Origin: Dactylorhiza incarnata
Taxonomy: Eukaryota > Streptophyta > Magnoliopsida > Asparagales > Orchidaceae
DNA length: 64,000 bases
Assembly: GCA_033032865.1 (NCBI GenBank)
Contig: JAWHQI010000619.1
Coordinates: 310,001-374,000, forward strand
Direction: 5' to 3'
In this document: positions 59,630 to 64,000 of the stretch, in pieces
How positions within the stretch are numbered: the stretch's first letter is position 1
Layout of the letters: each line of letters starts with the position of its first letter
Notes under the pieces: model-generated
Database searches by the model: none
Told to the model about the DNA's origin: nothing
Seen by the model: the letters and a program-made list of their open reading frames with translations, nothing else
Made by a program: the position numbers and the translations under genes

Positions 59630-60300
59630 TATAAGGAAGGACTGGGATAGTCCTGCGAGCGGTAAGCTCGGGATATATAAGGAAGGACTGGGATAGTCCT
59701 GCGAGCGGTAGGCTCGAGATATAAGGAAGGACTGGGATAGTCCTGCGAGCGGTACGCTCGAGATATAAGGAAGGACTGGGATAGTCCTGCGAGCGGTAAG
59801 CTCGGGATATATAAGGAAGGACTGGGATAGTCCTGCGAGCGGTAGGCTCGAGATATAAGGATGGACTGAGATAGTCCTGCAAGCGGTAGTCTCGAGATAT
59901 AAGGAAGGACTGGGATAGTCCTGCGAGCGGAAAGCTCGGGATATATAAGGAAGGACTGGGATAGTCCTGCGAGCGGTAAGCTCGGGATATATAAGGAAAG
60001 AATATTATAGTCTAGCGAGCGGTAGGCTCGTAGTTTAAATATAAGACTAGTGTAGTGTAGCGAGCGGTAGGCTCGTAGTTTAAATATAAGACTAGTGTAG
60101 TCTAGCGAGCGGTAGGCTCGTAGTTTAAATATAAGACTGGTGTAGTCTAGCGAGCGGTAGGCTCGTAGTTTAAATATAAGACTAGTGTAGTCTAGCGAGC
60201 GGTAGGCTCGTAGTTTAAATATAAGACTAGTGTAGTCTAGCGAGCGGTAGGCTCGTAGTTTAAATATAAGACTAGTATAGTCTGGCGAGCGGTAGGCTCT
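59630..60300. repeat. Stem-loop tandem arrays in the long LTR
   Basis: Two adjacent arrays. The first has about eight units of 44-48 bp, each with GGACTGGGATAGTCC and CGAGCGGTAAGCTCG hairpins. The second has about six units of ~45 bp with GACTAGTGTAGTC and CGAGCGGTAGGCTCG. Diverged equivalents occur at 49400-49585 in the solo LTR. The 100-codon ORF across the first array is a repeat artefact. Confidence 0.9.
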
Positions 60301-60807
60301 ACTTTATAAATGTTGATATAGATTTGCGAGCTGGAGGCTCGGTAGTAAATGGCTAATACTTGTTGCTTGTGTATAAGATGTGGTGGGTCTTCGGTTCTGT
60401 CTTAGTCGTCACACCGACAGCAGTTCGTTGACTCGGCAGTGCTAGTGGTTTTATTGGGGCCAGGTTGTCTTACTGTGCGTCCGACGGGACGGATTCCTGA
60501 AACCCTGCCTGGCCAATTCAGTTTAGTACGCAGGAGCTCGTGAGTACCGGGTACCGGTATCACAACGTACGTTAGGGCCTAGGTCTGGTAGTGTGACTTA
60601 CCCACCTAGGTGAGGAGATGCCCGCTCCTCTGCCACCATTTGACCACGACGGGAGGTGCCCGAGAGGTTAGCTACCTCCGAAAAGTGGGAACTAAAGGTC
60701 TGTACGTACAGATTCATGTGGGTGAGTTGCATGTGTATGAAATAACAATACAAACATTGCATCATTGCATTGCACATCATAGCATAGCATTCTGCACAAA
60801 CAGAGAC

Positions 60808-60847
60808 CTCATCGTATAAATCTGTATGGGCTCTTTTATACGATGAG
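60808..60847 (+). other. Conserved 12-bp hairpin in the long LTR
   Basis: CTCATCGTATAA pairs perfectly with TTATACGATGAG around a 16-nt loop containing TATGGG. The solo LTR has the matching structure at 49996-50032. Confidence 0.6.
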
Positions 60848-61601
60848 TTTACTTCTTGCCATATCCCTTAGCTTATGTGCTTTTGTGTGTGCATATAAGT
60901 TAAGGTTACTTTCGTAGCTACTCTTATTTCTTGTACCTGCTTCTTTATAATGCATTGTCTTTTACTATTTGCTGTCATACTTACTCTGGTTAGTATAGAA
61001 TTGTTACCTTTACTTGCTTAGTATTTATATACCCTGCTAGTCTAGACATTTGTCACCTGCCTTTTTTCTATTACCCCTTGTTTTTCTCCGCTTCGTCCTC
61101 CCGCACGGTGCCTAGGAGTCGCGGGGGGAGGCGGGCACAAAATCAGCTTAGTCTTTATGACTAACGGTCGGTTGTGACCGTAGGTACCCGAGGTGATGTA
61201 GCCCCAGCTAGAGGAGGAGACAGGACCCGAGGAGCTTATGCCACGCTTTACTTCTACTACAAGACAGGAATTCGAGAGTTGAGAGTTTGTTTAGCTTCCG
61301 CACAGATGTAGAGTGAGAGAGTTTTTGTATTTTACTTGGATATGTACCGGGCTTAAGCCCTTTCTCTCCTTTACTTGTTGTACTCATTGATGGAATTTTA
61401 TATTTTATTGTATAAACGTGTGATTGTGGACTTGGTTTTGTTTATTTTCCTTCTTAACACTTGTTGGCATGTCGATCGTTCTTGCCGGCAGGATCGGCGT
61501 CTTGTGGAGGCAGCTAACTCGGGTGTTATTGTCACCGTAAGGCGGCGGTTCTGGGCATAAGATCTGGAAGCTCTCCGGGTGCGGGAGAGGGATCTTACAA
61601 C

Positions 61602-61613
61602 TGCTATCAGAGG
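61602..61613 (+). other. Primer binding site-like sequence
   Basis: TGCTATCAGAGG two bases after the LTR end TTACA. It matches the initiator-Met primer site TGGTATCAGAG except at one base, and fixes the LTR as a 5' LTR on the plus strand. Confidence 0.7.
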
Positions 61614-64000
61614 AACAACGATCCAACGAGAAAGAATTCCACAAACCATGGGACACCCCTGCTCGAGTTAGTTTGAGGACAAACTAGCAGCGGAAGCAGT
61701 GGTGTGCCCATGTGTAAAAATCACACAAAACAGTCCATTAATCAATAAGTTAGGCCAACCCAACTAGGATATCTTTCTAGTTTGACGCACCAAGAGGATT
61801 TTATAGCGTACACTAATCCAAACCAACCTCAGGCTTATACGGATTAAGGCGTTATGACCCCCAAAGTGACTAAAAGAAGAGTCTATTGAGAAAATAGTTA
61901 CCTAAAGTTTAAAACTCCGACGTCCTTAATTCTAATATTAAGTGATATCATCACTCCCTACCCAATGAGAAGGACCGCCTCAAGATATTTAGTGCATGAA
62001 CACCATTAGTGGACAGTAGGAGAATCGTAAACTTAATCTCCAAACCAACAACTAGGTTACACCGAAATGATCATCGTGACAAACATCGGGTTTGGATAAG
62101 GATTCGAGTTCAGAAAAGACCCTTTTGTGTATGGCCCATAGAATAATCATGAGAAGGTTGCGATAATTAGTAACCTTGATGGCCTAAAAGTATGTGGAAT
62201 ATCAATAGGCCTCAGGATGGAACCCCAAGTCTAGAGTTGTATGACCTAAGGAGTGAGTGAATACCTAGGACAATAGATCATAATGATATCAGGAACTTAG
62301 CCCGAAGTGTACGGAGGCTAATCCCTTTTGTTTATTGGGGCCAGTTAGATATCAACTCGAGTTCCCTAGACCTTATTTTGGAAATGTTCATAAAAAATGT
62401 AAGCAATCTTGAAGTATTCAACTTTACTCGACTTAAGAAGAGACTTTGAAGTATGTCTGATGACCAACCCTTTATAGAAGTCGAGACCTTTGAAGACATC
62501 CTTAGTCTTAAGAAATGTGAATTGTTAGTACTATGACGAAGCTGTTATGAATAAACAATCGGAATAAGAGCATAGATCATTTCAAGAATGATTATTCACC
62601 TCCCTTATTGCTCTAAGGTTATGCAGAAAGTAAACAAAGAAAATAGTAAATGAAGTCTTGAAGTTATAGATCAGGTCGCCTAGATATATCTTTGCATGTG
62701 ACTCTTGAGAACACAGAAAATAGTATACGACTTCGAGAGCATCTCCAAACTCCGAGCATGGTGCCATAGATAGCTATGTAGTACGCAACCTAGGGACTGG
62801 TTGTGCCTTCCCTAAAACAAGTCATGGTGTGAATCACTTGCAAATTTACAAGAAAATTGTGAAATTACTTTAAAAGTGCTATGCTTGAGGCAGCACTGAT
62901 TGTGGAAAAAGTTTTACACTCAGTTAAGGTGGCATAATAATTATTGCCTCGTCAGCATATTCATAGACCCTCTACCATCTCACCTCAATTGTCATAACCC
63001 ACGATTAATGACTTATTTGTCGATTAAATATTTGACTATTAAACTCTTGAAAAGCGCAAGAGAGAACCGACATGAATTATAGATTTAGCGCAGGTTTAAG
63101 TCCGATGTGGACCGGATAGGAATGGAACGAACAATAGGCCCTCGTGATCTTAAGAAGTGAACAAATGTATATAACCTCATGCGAGGTGCGGTACCTTAGA
63201 TTTATCTCCCCAATTCGGAGACGATGATCCGGTTATACCTGGGTCAAACAAATCACCTTATGAGCTATGTGGACTGGAACCAGGTCCCTGCAAGTTAGAG
63301 TTATAGAAGGGACTTCTACATTTTAGGGCATTCGAAGGCGATACACATTTGGCTCGCTCATCAAAGCCAAACCTCTTTAATGTGAGAAGTTCATTATGTT
63401 GGAAACTTGCAGATTGAAATAAGTAGAGTAATTGTAAACTTCATTTTAGACGGCAAATAATGAACTTGGTGATTTATTGACTCATACGTATTAGTCGATG
63501 CTGAAACGTATGAAAGGATTCAGGAAAAATTACTATATGTGCGCCTAGGTTGGATTTTCACCATAAATAAGTTCATGCTTATGGCTAGATTATTGAGGTA
63601 TGTTTCGTCTTAAACGTAGAAATTCATACCATGAAATATAGCTACTGGATTGTCATAAAAATTTGCACATGGACTTCTCATACCCATAGGAAGCTCGGAA
63701 AATCTTTTTGCTATAATTAATCCTTGAATAAATAACTGGCTTCCTTCACAAGTACAATTTGAGACTACAACTTGAAAATTTATTTTCCTGAATTATTAAC
63801 GTTGAAATGTCATGAACTTTTGATGTACGACCTTTTTTTATATCAGTGGCAAGCTCTGGGAATTTTACTAGATTCATTCTCTGAGTAAACTTCATGCTTC
63901 ATTCACAATGAAGAGTTGGGGTGCTAATATAGAATATCCATACCATGGAATGTAATTTGAGAAGTAGACACCTTGGGATATTAATACGGGAATGTTCTAG
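61614..64000 (+). other. Non-coding interior of the long-LTR element (partial)
   Basis: 2.4 kb up to the window edge with no ORF above about 60 codons and no gag motif on either strand, where an autonomous Ty3 element would normally carry gag. A 7-bp inverted repeat TAGTTTG / CAAACTA lies at about 61670-61688. The element is probably non-autonomous (LARD-like) or has a very long leader. Confidence 0.55.

Larger units (their letters stand above)
55410..61599 (+). repeat. 6.2-kb 5' LTR of a Ty3-type element
   Basis: 6190 bp from TGTAACATCCC to GGATCTTACA, followed by a primer site. Same family as the solo LTR: both share the ends, AGACCCCT/AGGTCATG near the start, the 5S-like module, CGAGCGGTAGGCTCG repeats, CCCGCACGGTGCCTAGGAGTC and CTTAGTCTTT-TGACTAACGGTCGG. 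The extra length comes from two internal tandem arrays (57605-58700 and 59630-60300). No gene inside. Confidence 0.9.

Noticed and set aside
59580..59882. 100-codon minus-strand ORF with repeated YISRAYRSQDYPSPSL-like peptide.
   Set aside because: Follows the stem-loop tandem array exactly; no start context or relatives evident.

Overview
This window looks like pericentromeric or other heterochromatic DNA of a flowering plant. I see no host gene. It is built from long-LTR Ty1/copia and Ty3/gypsy retrotransposons and a 180-bp-class satellite. The plant call rests on the SIRE-like copia, Athila-like and Tat-like (dual RNase H) retroelements, on primer sites resembling plant initiator-Met and Athila primers, and on a satellite in higher-order repeats (HORs). 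I cannot name the species.

Layout. (1) 1-6738, minus strand: a nearly intact Ty1/copia element (gag, pol with one in-frame stop, primer site, 5' LTR); its 3' LTR is cut by the window edge. (2) 6739-10480 and 20021-33231: one satellite array of about 16.9 kb. Its 1162-bp HOR is six monomers of about 180 bp plus a 71-bp truncated monomer. (3) 10481-20020, plus strand: a structurally complete Athila-like Ty3 element inserted in the satellite with 5-bp duplication ATCGG. It has two LTRs of about 1.07 kb and broken gag-pol. (4) 33232-44103, minus strand: a Tat-lineage Ty3 element. Its pol is one reading frame with only nonsense breaks. Downstream, on the opposite strand, lie two spliced-looking additional ORFs with their own TATA boxes. 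(5) 44104-55409, plus strand: a second, diverged Tat element head-to-head with the first. Its gag is split by a 5146-bp solo LTR (45605-50750, duplication TACAG), and its integrase is cut at 55409 by (6) another element of the solo LTR's family. That element's 5' LTR is 6190 bp (55410-61599), followed by a primer site and 2.4 kb of non-coding interior up to the window edge.

The relationships are nested insertion and decay. Most breaks are stop codons of the kind expected from C-to-T change at methylated DNA.

Three signals stand out. First, several element families carry their own arrays of short palindromes: GTTCGTCGAAC in the copia LTR, its gag and the unrelated solo LTR; AACCGCSCGGTT in the antisense-ORF part of the Tat element; nested CACGCCC/GGGCGTG palindromes upstream of the Athila TATA box. 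Second, an ~90-nt module resembling the 3' half of 5S rRNA, with a co-varying closing stem, occurs twice in Athila and once in each long Ty3 LTR. Third, the long LTRs hold conserved stem-loops and a stem-loop tandem array.
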